DNA of 60,662 nt from a virus: positions 64,001 to 124,662 of the IMG/VR virus record IMGVR_UViG_3300046714_000360, one strand, 5' to 3'. Positions 8,235 through 16,477 of the stretch are shown here, piece after piece. Every line of letters starts with the position of its first letter. Position 1 is the first letter of the stretch. A program made the translations under genes and the position numbers. A model generated the notes under the pieces. The model had not been told where the DNA came from and made no database searches. It saw only the letters and a list, made by a program, of their open reading frames with translations.

Positions 8235-8477
8235 ATGTCCGCGAGTACACAGTTGCTTACCGATATGGCCACGTCTGTTGCAGCAGGTCAAACTGCAACA
8301 ACTGCAACCAACGCACAGAATCCTGCAAACAAGATCCAGGATGTTTTAGGCAACCTGGTTGTGGCCCAGCTGAAGTTGCAAGAAGCAAAACGTTTGCTTA
8401 CCGAGACGCTGACTGTTATTGACGGTGGTGATCCTAACAATGCCCGCGTCACCAACATCCTGCTGTCTCTGACATAG
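8235..8477 (+). CDS. Small helical hypothetical protein, 80 aa
   Basis: Clear ribosome binding site (AAAGGAG) before ATG 8235. The first third is Thr/Ala/Gln-rich, then one long helix (VVAQLKLQEAKRLLTETL). It lies between neck and tail-completion genes. Possible assembly chaperone or small structural protein; no family recognised. Confidence 0.5.
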   Translation: MSASTQLLTDMATSVAAGQTATTATNAQNPANKIQDVLGNLVVAQLKLQEAKRLLTETLTVIDGGDPNNARVTNILLSLT

Positions 8478-8479
8478 CC

Positions 8480-9013
8480 ATGCTAGTGCTAGCTCCGCCA
8501 GTTGGTGCGATTGAAATCATCTTTGAGAAGCTTGATGAGGTGCTGTTAGAGCTAGAGAGCCACGATAAGCTTTTTGCAGCTGGTGTAGCATCAATTGGCG
8601 AAGCAGCAGGCTATGCTTTGATTTGGGAATGGGGCAATGCTAGACAAGTGCAAGCAGGTGAAGAAACGTGTCAAGGTACTAATCCAGATGGCAGTACTGT
8701 ATGGTTGTCTGTGCAAGCACCATTTGGTTACATTTCAATCAACGAACCTTTATACTGGGCTATTGTTCAAGAAGTGCTAAGCGAAGTAAAGTTCGCCCAG
8801 ACAGATCCTGCAGCTATGACAGCAGAATTTGAAAAGGCGATGTTCAAGATAGCTAAGTTAATTGCACCTATTATCAGAGACGCAGCACCATTTGCGTCTG
8901 GTGCACTTCGTGATAGCATTACAGCTTTAGCACCAGGTGACTCGTTGTTAGACGATTCAACTGCAGAAGATGGGGCACTCGTTGCTTCAACGGAGGGAAG
9001 ATGGCAACCGTAG
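8480..9013 (+). CDS. Tail-completion / neck protein, probable
   Basis: A 177-aa protein that starts two bases after the previous stop without its own clear ribosome binding site, suggesting coupled translation. The segment after residue 125 (IAKLIAPIIRDAAPFASGALRDSI) resembles the HK97 gp10-like neck family, in which a helix is followed by a conserved small-residue turn and SGALRDSI-like motif. Position before the tail tube fits. The last 13 bases overlap the pentapeptide gene. Confidence 0.5.
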   Translation: MLVLAPPVGAIEIIFEKLDEVLLELESHDKLFAAGVASIGEAAGYALIWEWGNARQVQAGEETCQGTNPDGSTVWLSVQAPFGYISINEPLYWAIVQEVLSEVKFAQTDPAAMTAEFEKAMFKIAKLIAPIIRDAAPFASGALRDSITALAPGDSLLDDSTAEDGALVASTEGRWQP

Positions 9014-9477
9014 TGATCGATCCTGTTGTAGTAAAAACGAAAGATTTTTCTGGCAAGCGTTTTAATAATGTAGATTTCTCTGGTCAGGATCTAAGAGGCG
9101 CCAAGTTCAGAGGTGCAGATTGCACTGACTGCTCGTTTGTTGATGCTGACCTATCAAATGCAGATTTTGAAGGTGCGAATTGTTTCGGATCAGATTTTAC
9201 AAACGCTAAATGTAATCGCACAAATTTTAAAGACGCTGTGCTCGCAGGTACAGCATTTTTCCCAGCTGATGTGTTTGGTATGACCCTTTCACTACGTTGT
9301 GAGACGTTTGATGGCATGAAGACCACAAGAATGTGGTGGTGGTGTTGGCTTTACTTCGCGTTGTTGATGGTGCCCAAAGATAATGAAAAGGAAGGCCTCC
9401 ATGAAATATTAATCAAAGCAATGGGTACTGAGCGCTATCTTAGATTGCGAAGACTGTTTCCGGAGCGTGCACTTTGA
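9001..9477 (+). CDS. Pentapeptide-repeat protein
   Basis: Residues about 15-85 carry pentapeptide repeats of the A(D/N)LxX/xFxxA type (DFSGQDLRGAKFRGAD, ADLSNADFEGAN), which fold into a right-handed quadrilateral beta helix. The C-terminal half is different: a Trp-rich hydrophobic stretch (MWWWCWLYFALLM, around 104-120) and a basic helical end. The ATG overlaps the previous gene by 13 bases and has GGAGGG before it. Some pentapeptide proteins mimic DNA and act on gyrase; here the place within neck genes suggests a structural or membrane-related role. The role is open. Confidence 0.75.
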   Translation: MATVVIDPVVVKTKDFSGKRFNNVDFSGQDLRGAKFRGADCTDCSFVDADLSNADFEGANCFGSDFTNAKCNRTNFKDAVLAGTAFFPADVFGMTLSLRCETFDGMKTTRMWWWCWLYFALLMVPKDNEKEGLHEILIKAMGTERYLRLRRLFPERAL

Positions 9478-9986
9478 TTGAGACTATTGATTCGTTCTCC
9501 GAAGCAATAAGGAGTCGTATCATTGCTGTGAATGCAGCTAGGAAGGTTCATGGGATTATTGATGCTGCTGAATGGCCTCCTGATAAAGTTGATATGGAGG
9601 CATTCTATTGTTTGTTCCTAAGTGCTACACCAGGAAAAGGAACACCTGCCTCTCCGTTGTACACGTACAAGATGCAATGGGTTTGGTTGATCACAGGGAC
9701 TGATATTCAGGCAAGTCAGCAACAAGCAAATCGTGGTGATAGATATCGTACGCACCTTGTTATGTGTGAAGAGCTGCGTCAAGGTTTGTATCCTAATTTC
9801 GGGGAGAAGTTAGTTTTCTCTGTGGATATAGATACAGGTAGTTTGAAAAGTCAATCGTTGGACCCGCAAGAGTATCTTTGGTGGTCACCAGGGATATTTA
9901 GACATCGAGTTGACGATAAGTCAGGACTATTGTATGGTTTTGTCGATGTGTCAATGAACAGTTGGACAGGATTGATCACAGCTTAA
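9474..9986 (+). CDS. Tail terminator protein, probable
   Basis: Likely starts at TTG 9474, which overlaps the preceding stop and has GGAG at a good distance. It encodes a 170-aa alpha/beta protein just before the tail tube gene, where tail-terminator (gpU-like) proteins usually lie. The pattern of an N-terminal helix (DSFSEAIRSRIIAVN), strands with WVWLITG, and a C-terminal sheet fits but is not proof. Confidence 0.45.
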   Translation: MIETIDSFSEAIRSRIIAVNAARKVHGIIDAAEWPPDKVDMEAFYCLFLSATPGKGTPASPLYTYKMQWVWLITGTDIQASQQQANRGDRYRTHLVMCEELRQGLYPNFGEKLVFSVDIDTGSLKSQSLDPQEYLWWSPGIFRHRVDDKSGLLYGFVDVSMNSWTGLITA

Positions 9987-10000
9987 GGAGGAACTTTTGA

Positions 10001-11095
10001 ATGCCAACTTCTAGATCATTAGCGCAACCGATTCGTCGGAATGTAATTCCAGTCGGCGGCGGTTGGAGGGCATTCTTCGCACCGTTCAATACAGCTTTGG
10101 CGGTGTCTTCGAACTCGACGAGCGCGGGCCCAAAGATTTTAGATCTTGAGCAAGGCCCGTTTAATACAAACTCCCCGCCATCAGGTTTCTTCGACTGTGG
10201 TTGGATCAAGAATTTGAAAATCGCTCCCGGTTCCAAGATCGGAATGATCCGTACTGGCGTGCATGGCGCCATTCGGGCCCAGTTCCGCGGAGAAGTGGGT
10301 GAGACAGTTGATTTCGCCTTCCGTGAACATACTCGCATGAATTACAAAATTGCTACTGGTGTGGCACCTATGAACTTGCTCGCCAATGCAGTCGCTTCTA
10401 CCGCTGGCCCACTTAGTGGGTCTGGCGCTCAAGCTGTTCCATTAGGAGCATCTGGTTATCAGGTAGCAGGTCTCGGGTCTCAGACTGCTCCTGTGCTTTG
10501 TGTTCCTGCAGGCTCCGGGTCGTTGTTTGCAGCAGGTAATTATGTTGTTGCTGACCAAGACTATGATGGTGTTTCTATTGGTCTTGTTGGCGACGCTGGT
10601 GTGCCAATCTTCCAAGGAACAGTTACTGATGTTGACTACATCAGGAAGACATCTGACTATGTTGCACGTGTTGTTGCCGTTGTTGCCAATATAGTTGCTG
10701 GTCAGGATGGTCTTGTATTGAATGCACCATTTGTAGGTGGTGGGAACGCCATCGTTGGCACGCCGAATACAGGGCCTACTGCAGGTGCAAAGATTCAAAA
10801 GATCAGAGGCTTTGCTGCGAGAGAAGGCGGAACATACATCACAGACTGGTCAGGTTTGTTTATTTGTGACACTCTAGACGTCGCCCAGTTGGTGTTGTAC
10901 TATCCACGGTTATCCATCAATCAGTTCAAAGACCTTGCACCCTGGACGTTAGAGAATGCAGGAACAACAGATATGGTCGGCTACGAGCTGCAGGCCAATT
11001 TGAATGCACTTGCATATGATGATGTACTTGATGGTGAGACTGTGGTGCGCTACAGCACTTGGTACCCGCCCAAGAATGCAGACATTCAGATCTAG
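10001..11095 (+). CDS. Major tail tube protein
   Basis: Strong ribosome binding site (AAGGAGGAA) and a terminator after the stop indicate high expression. It directly precedes the frameshifted tail-assembly chaperone, the usual site of the tube protein. The 364-aa product is rich in beta strands, Gly and Ala. Residues about 125-260 form a Gly/Val/Ala-rich insertion that could be an extra surface domain. Tube proteins stack as hexameric rings along the tape measure. Confidence 0.7.
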   Translation: MPTSRSLAQPIRRNVIPVGGGWRAFFAPFNTALAVSSNSTSAGPKILDLEQGPFNTNSPPSGFFDCGWIKNLKIAPGSKIGMIRTGVHGAIRAQFRGEVGETVDFAFREHTRMNYKIATGVAPMNLLANAVASTAGPLSGSGAQAVPLGASGYQVAGLGSQTAPVLCVPAGSGSLFAAGNYVVADQDYDGVSIGLVGDAGVPIFQGTVTDVDYIRKTSDYVARVVAVVANIVAGQDGLVLNAPFVGGGNAIVGTPNTGPTAGAKIQKIRGFAAREGGTYITDWSGLFICDTLDVAQLVLYYPRLSINQFKDLAPWTLENAGTTDMVGYELQANLNALAYDDVLDGETVVRYSTWYPPKNADIQI

Positions 11096-11123
11096 TCTGT
11101 CAGGTTGTTGCTTAGTTACTTAA

Positions 11124-11165
11124 GGGAGTAGGTCTCTTTACTTTAGGAGACCTCTCCCGCTTTTT
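11124..11165 (+). terminator. Intrinsic terminator after the tail tube gene
   Basis: GGGAG-T-AGGTCTC (11124-11136) pairs with GAGACCT-CTCCC (ending 11158), giving a 12-bp stem with one bulge, followed by GCTTTTT (T-run 11161-11165). Together with the hairpin after the capsid gene it probably reduces expression of the downstream chaperone and tape measure. Confidence 0.8.
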
Positions 11166-11221
11166 GCTGTTTACGTGGGTACGTTGTTAATGTTTTGTTT
11201 TCCATTCAAGGAGATTATTTT

Positions 11222-11929
11222 ATGAGTACTGCCCCTGCCTCTACGCCAGTAGAAACCAAGCCAATCCAAATAGATATTCCACCAGCACCAGAAGGAGCAA
11301 CTGCAGCAGAAATTGCTTTACGTCAGAAAGTAATCGATGAAGTCGTGTCTAGTGTATTTTCACAGGTTCAGTCTTCTCTAGAAGTTGACTATGCTTTAAG
11401 ACTAGCAACTACTATAGAATCTTTAGAAGTTAAGTATGGAGACTTACTCGCTAAAGAGATGGAGAAGTTTAAGAAGTCTCTGACGCCTCCTACCACGGAG
11501 GAAGTTAGAACGTTGTTGACGCAGGAGTACATTACTTTTCAAGTTACTGTACGTGCAAAGGCAGGAGAACGGCAGTTTACTATTGTAGAAGTTCCGCAGG
11601 AGACAGAACTCCAGTTTACCAGGAAGTTAGAGGCTGCTATTGTTCCTAAGTTGCAAGAAATGCAAAATCTTCAAATGGTTATGACAGACGATACCAGTGT
11701 TGAAGATAAGATCAAACATGTTGTTGATCTCTTAGGTAGGAGTCTTGATGCAATGGCCGAGATCACAGTCGTCGTGCTAAATCCTTTTGGCGATGAGCAA
11801 GATATCGATGTCACCTGGGTGAAAAGTAATCTCAGCTCCTATAGGATGTTACAGATTATTCAAGCACAAGTTCATTGTAATAGGATACGAGATTTTTTCT
11901 TGCAGCTCTTCCAGCTAACGAGCAGATAG
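11222..11929 (+). CDS. Tail assembly chaperone, short form (gpG-like)
   Basis: Non-frameshifted product, 235 aa, from ATG 11222 behind AAGGAG. An upstream in-frame ATG at 11195 lacks a ribosome binding site and was not chosen. It is helical and acidic, as expected for the protein that coats the tape measure before the tube assembles. Location between tube and tape-measure genes is the standard place. It shares its first 226 codons with the frameshifted form. Confidence 0.75.
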   Translation: MSTAPASTPVETKPIQIDIPPAPEGATAAEIALRQKVIDEVVSSVFSQVQSSLEVDYALRLATTIESLEVKYGDLLAKEMEKFKKSLTPPTTEEVRTLLTQEYITFQVTVRAKAGERQFTIVEVPQETELQFTRKLEAAIVPKLQEMQNLQMVMTDDTSVEDKIKHVVDLLGRSLDAMAEITVVVLNPFGDEQDIDVTWVKSNLSSYRMLQIIQAQVHCNRIRDFFLQLFQLTSR

Positions 11930-12279
11930 AAGACTCATCAGTCGGGAAGAGCAAACTACCAATGGTTGCTGCAGCTGCAAGTTACATTGACATGTTTAAA
12001 TTGTCTTTGCGAGAGATTAGGAAGCGCTTTACTAAGTCAGAGATGGCAATTTCTGCATGGCGTGCAGAAGAGCAGTATGTCGATATGCATAAACGGTTGA
12101 AAAAGAATGATGTTCCATCTCCGCCATTGAAGTTGCAAGTTGATATTGCACAAGCAGCTAGTAATTCACAAGAGGCAATTGCCCATCCTTCTAGTCTAGA
12201 TGAGTTGGGTAGTATGAATAGCAAGGAAGCCGTTGCTTATATGGCACAAGCAGGGTTGATGCCTGGTATAGAATTCTAA
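11222..12279 (+). CDS. Tail assembly chaperone, -1 frameshifted long form (gpGT-like)
   Basis: A second frame runs open from 11884 to the stop at 12279 in the -1 register and has no ribosome binding site of its own. Slippage at 11893-11899 joins 226 codons of the first frame to it; base 11899 is read twice. The join reads ...RDFF-LAALPANEQ... and gives 352 aa. G and GT forms are known to assemble around the tape measure in lambda; the extra C-terminal T domain contacts tail subunits. Expression as a fusion is predicted from the slippery site. Confidence 0.75.
11893..11899 (+). promoter_or_regulatory. Programmed -1 ribosomal frameshift site TTTTTTC
   Basis: In the zero frame the codons are gaT TTT TTC, a classical X XXY YYZ slippery heptamer. 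It lies in the short stretch (11884-11929) where both frames are open. Slippage efficiency cannot be read from the sequence. Confidence 0.8.
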
Positions 12280-12289
12280 AGGATCTGTT

Positions 12290-15200
12290 ATGGCCGATGA
12301 GTTCAAAAAGATGTTAGTCAAGATTGGTTTGTCAGCGTCAGAGTATACCACTCTCATTAGACAAATCAAAAAGGACACACAGGACGTACAAGACCAGACT
12401 AGACAGACTGCTAAAGAAGCAATGGATGCCTCTAAAGCAGCTATCGCTGCCACCAAAGAACAGATAGTTCAAGAGCAATTACTTCAGCAGCAAGCTAAGA
12501 CTATGGCTGCTTTAGATCAAGCTAAACTTGCATGGCAGCGTCAGCTTGCTGCTGGAGAAGCTACACGTTCTGCTACAGCGAGAGCAGAGACTGCAGAAAT
12601 CCAGAAACAAATCGCGTTGCTTCGTCAGAAAGCAGCTGAAGCCAAAACAGCTGCTAAAGCTAGTAGTGAGGGTGGAGAAGGAGGAGGTGGCCTTCTTGGT
12701 GGTGTAATGGAAGGCTTAAAAGGTTTGATGGGTGGTGGTGTGTTAGGCGCTGCCTTTTCTGGTGCGTTAGCCGGCGGTGGATTGTTTATGCTTGTCTCCA
12801 AAGCTACAGAGGCTGTTGGTGAGCTTGTCAAGAAAATGGCAGAGATTCCTTTCGAGGCAGGCGAGATCGCTGAGAAGTTCGAAAACATGGCAGCACGTAC
12901 TGGTACCTCTGTTGAAGAGCTAGAGAAGTTGCGCTTGACAGGTGCATCTGTTGGTTTGGGTATGGAGCAAATGTCCACGTTGCTCACTCGCATGGCTTTC
13001 CAGTTCACAAAGAATTTAGGGGATGGTGCCAGTAAAGCTGAGAAGACTCTGCATCGCTTTGGTGTTGAAGTACGTGATGTTCATACAGGTGCTGTACGCC
13101 CATTGACTGAGATCCTCGCAGACCTTGCTGGTGTGTTTGAGAAGCTACCAGATGGGTGGACCAAGAACAGAATCATGATCGAAGCCTTTGGCCGGCAAGG
13201 CGCCCAGCTCATTCCTGTTTTGAATCAAGGCAAAGAAAAGATGCATGAGTTATACGGAGAGGCCAGTCAGCTCAGTATCGTTTTCAGCAAGGAGCTGATC
13301 GAAGCCCAGCATCGTTACAATGTTGAGGCTGAGAAATGGAACATGGAATGGGAGCAGTTCAAAGTTACAATGGGAGAGGGTATACTTCCCATTCTGGCTG
13401 AGGCGTTCGGTTGGATCAATAAGATTGTGCAAGCCATGAATATCGATGCAGATGTTCCTCGTGAGTTTGCGAATGACATCGGGAATTGGGCTACTTCTCA
13501 GGCAGCGTTGAAGCAAGGCAAAGGTAAGTATGCGCGTATGGCTCTGTCTGAAAAAGGACAAGCTCATATGAAAGAGATGATCCCTGAAAGTGTAATGAAG
13601 CAGCAAGATATGTTTAATCCTCAGACATGGCAAGACTGGTATGCGCATGTAAGAGACTCTGGAGGAGACACTAGTAAAGTAATCAAGGCATTCGGCGAAC
13701 AGTTCCCCGACGCTATCGAGAAGGCGAAAAGTTCTCTTGGCAAGATTGATCCACGTTTAACTGATCTCGAAGCCAAGATGAAGAAGCTTGATGCAGCTAC
13801 ACAGAAGTTTCTTGAGACACAAGCCAAAGCCAATGAGGAGTCTGAGCAAGCAGGTATTTCTCAAGTCAAAGATGAAGTCGCTGACAAGTACAAACAAGGT
13901 CAGCTGTCGTACGCCGATTATGCTGCCAAGACTGCTCGGCTCGATCAAAGTATGTATGATAGCCGCGTCAACTACATTGAGAAATGGGCAACCGACGAAA
14001 AGAAAAGGTTGACAGATTCTGAGAAGGACAAAGCTGTTCTAGCAGTCAGAGAAAAGACTCTAGAGATAGAGAAGAATCAAAAGCTTGGGAAAGCGTGGGA
14101 ACAGTTTCAGCATGATAAGCACAAACTCACTCTGCAAGGTGAGCAAGATGACATTGCAGCGCAGATGGCCACTGTCAAGAGCAATGAAGCTCTTGCGAAG
14201 GCCTCGCTTGCCAATATCACCAAGTTGACTGAGGATGCATTTAAAGAACGCCAGATCACAGCTGATCAGTATATCCAATTACGGCAGGAACAGTTTCGGG
14301 CAGAGTTAGACGATGAGATCGAAGGTATTAAAGGCAAGTATTCACTTGAGGCTGACAACGCAAAACGTAGTGCACTTGTCGCTGCAGATGTAGCTAAAGC
14401 CGAGATGGCTTACAATGCGAAAGTTACAGAGTTTGCTGAGCAGCAGGCTTCCATTCGTGATAAGTTTGCCAAACAAGGTTTTGATAATGTAAAGCAAGAG
14501 CTACAAGGCGTGTTGAGTATTACGAATGCACAAGGAGCAGGCAATAGTGTTTTTGGAGGTACGTCTGTTGCTCAGTTGCAGCAGCTACGTGATGTATCTG
14601 TTGACTATCTTCGTAATAGGATGGCAGCGTTGAGTCTTGAGGATGCAGGTACTGAAGCTTGGCACAAGACAAAGATGGAAGTGATAGACGCTGTTAAAGA
14701 CGTACAGCAGTACAATCAAGAGTTGATGACTGCTAAAGATATATTGGTACCAATTTCCGCTGCGTTTGCTGCTATCAGTAAAGACCTTGGACAATTTGGA
14801 GGTAACACTGCTAAGGAGTTGACCAATGCATTTAAGCTAGGTGCCTCTTCTATGCAGCAGTTTTCAAAATTGCATGATGTGATGAATAAAGGTTCCAAGC
14901 AAGATCCCATACAGCAGTTGAAAAGTAATCTACAAGATTTATTTGCTAAAGTGAAGAGTACGAGTGACTCAGCAGGTCAACGGTTTTCTGATCTTACTAG
15001 TAAGACAAGTGATGCTACTAGTCGATTGTCCAATTTTGCAGATGTGTTGACAGCAGGCAATCAAAAGGTAGTTGACTCTGTAGATACACTTGTAGCTGCC
15101 TTTGATCAGTTGACAGGTAGATTTACAGGGAAAGCACAAGGAGGAGATTTTACTACAGGAGATCTAGCTGGACTTGCAGGACCTGCAGGTGGGCCAGATG

Positions 15201-16462
15201 CCAATTCAGCATTTGGTTCATCAGTAGAAGGTTCCCAGAATAGCATTACGGAAGCTACACAAGCGCAAGCAGATGCAACAAATGATTCTGCATCAAAGCT
15301 CTCTGACTTTAGTGAAAAGCTTCAAGCAGGTGTCGGTGCTGTTACAGGACTCATCGCTGCATTTAGTAATGCACAAGGCGCACTTGGAGGTGCCGTGGGT
15401 GGAGGAAGTGCTGTCTTTGGCGCTGTGAGCTCCATGACAAGTAATCCGTACGCAATGGCAGCAGGTGCTATCGGTGGCGCTGTTCTCGGTGGTATTTTAG
15501 GAAGTAAGCGTGCAAGTGCAAAGAAGATGGCCGACGATTTTAAAAAGCAGACCTCTGATATCATGTCGAATGTACAAGACGGTACTACTAAACTCAAAGA
15601 TGGGCTTGCAGATCTTGCTAAGGAACGGCAAGATGCTATCAGTAGTCTCGGTAATAGTAAAAAAGGCAAGAAGGAATTGCAAGGTGTTCTCGATCAGATA
15701 GATGCTGCTACCAAACAGTTGATGCAGCAGCAACAGAAGCTCATGAAAGATTTGACTAGTCAGTTACAGATTTTGAGTGCACCTACTGAGTATCAGCAGT
15801 GGTTAGGTAACATCCAAAGTATTCTTGACAAGTACCAGCAGTTTGCTGATGCTGCTATGACTACTCAAGAATTAGCTCAAGCACAAAAGTTCCTAAACCT
15901 GTCTTTGCAACAGTACTCAGATACGTTGACACAAGATGTCGTTTCTGCTCAGCAGGATGCTATTACAAATGCTATACAGCTTATGGATCTCCAGCAACAA
16001 GCTGCAGATCTTATGGCTCAGGAAGCTCAGCAGGAATGGACTATCTTAACGCAAGGCAATGTAACACGGCAGCAGACTAGTGCACAATCCAAAGGTGCTC
16101 AGATCGAAGCTTCTAGAAAGAACAGGGACGAACAGTTAGATGTTATTAATCAGCAAATCGCTCTTGCACAGTTTAAGTATAGTCAAGAAAAACAGATTTT
16201 TAATTTAGCTACTACCAGGATTGGCCTTGAAGCTGAGTTGCTAGGTCTTCAGAAAGACCAGACTGTACGAGACATTTCACGAATCAATGCCTTGCAAGCT
16301 CTTGTGTCTGCGTTAGCGGGTGGAAACATCAGCAGTCTATCTCAGTTGCTACAAACCTTAGGTATCAATTCTGGGGGAAATTTAGGTGATCAGTTGTTGG
16401 ATGTAGCACAAAGGCGAGGCGGAGCGGGCGGGAATGCTGGCTTAGTGTTTAAACTTTTGTAG
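12290..16462 (+). CDS. Tail tape measure protein
   Basis: This 1390-aa protein sets tail length and passes through the tail at infection. It follows the frameshifted chaperone, as expected. Long coiled coils occupy residues 1-125 and much of 510-1000; two glycine-rich hydrophobic segments (about 125-185, and about 1020-1070) could insert in membrane. By the known rule of about 0.15 nm per residue, the tail would be roughly 200 nm. No lysozyme or peptidase motif was seen. ATG 12290 has AAAGGA upstream. Confidence 0.85.
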   Translation: MADEFKKMLVKIGLSASEYTTLIRQIKKDTQDVQDQTRQTAKEAMDASKAAIAATKEQIVQEQLLQQQAKTMAALDQAKLAWQRQLAAGEATRSATARAETAEIQKQIALLRQKAAEAKTAAKASSEGGEGGGGLLGGVMEGLKGLMGGGVLGAAFSGALAGGGLFMLVSKATEAVGELVKKMAEIPFEAGEIAEKFENMAARTGTSVEELEKLRLTGASVGLGMEQMSTLLTRMAFQFTKNLGDGASKAEKTLHRFGVEVRDVHTGAVRPLTEILADLAGVFEKLPDGWTKNRIMIEAFGRQGAQLIPVLNQGKEKMHELYGEASQLSIVFSKELIEAQHRYNVEAEKWNMEWEQFKVTMGEGILPILAEAFGWINKIVQAMNIDADVPREFANDIGNWATSQAALKQGKGKYARMALSEKGQAHMKEMIPESVMKQQDMFNPQTWQDWYAHVRDSGGDTSKVIKAFGEQFPDAIEKAKSSLGKIDPRLTDLEAKMKKLDAATQKFLETQAKANEESEQAGISQVKDEVADKYKQGQLSYADYAAKTARLDQSMYDSRVNYIEKWATDEKKRLTDSEKDKAVLAVREKTLEIEKNQKLGKAWEQFQHDKHKLTLQGEQDDIAAQMATVKSNEALAKASLANITKLTEDAFKERQITADQYIQLRQEQFRAELDDEIEGIKGKYSLEADNAKRSALVAADVAKAEMAYNAKVTEFAEQQASIRDKFAKQGFDNVKQELQGVLSITNAQGAGNSVFGGTSVAQLQQLRDVSVDYLRNRMAALSLEDAGTEAWHKTKMEVIDAVKDVQQYNQELMTAKDILVPISAAFAAISKDLGQFGGNTAKELTNAFKLGASSMQQFSKLHDVMNKGSKQDPIQQLKSNLQDLFAKVKSTSDSAGQRFSDLTSKTSDATSRLSNFADVLTAGNQKVVDSVDTLVAAFDQLTGRFTGKAQGGDFTTGDLAGLAGPAGGPDANSAFGSSVEGSQNSITEATQAQADATNDSASKLSDFSEKLQAGVGAVTGLIAAFSNAQGALGGAVGGGSAVFGAVSSMTSNPYAMAAGAIGGAVLGGILGSKRASAKKMADDFKKQTSDIMSNVQDGTTKLKDGLADLAKERQDAISSLGNSKKGKKELQGVLDQIDAATKQLMQQQQKLMKDLTSQLQILSAPTEYQQWLGNIQSILDKYQQFADAAMTTQELAQAQKFLNLSLQQYSDTLTQDVVSAQQDAITNAIQLMDLQQQAADLMAQEAQQEWTILTQGNVTRQQTSAQSKGAQIEASRKNRDEQLDVINQQIALAQFKYSQEKQIFNLATTRIGLEAELLGLQKDQTVRDISRINALQALVSALAGGNISSLSQLLQTLGINSGGNLGDQLLDVAQRRGGAGGNAGLVFKLL

Positions 16463-16477
16463 TGGGGTCTTTTTTGT

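Noticed and set aside
11195-11221. Upstream ATG for the tail chaperone
   Set aside because: ATG 11222 has AAGGAG at proper distance; the earlier ATG has no such site and lies in the space after the terminator.
12290-16462. Peptidoglycan hydrolase domain in the tape measure
   Set aside because: No lysozyme, CHAP or peptidase motif was visible; the Gly-rich segments are hydrophobic instead.
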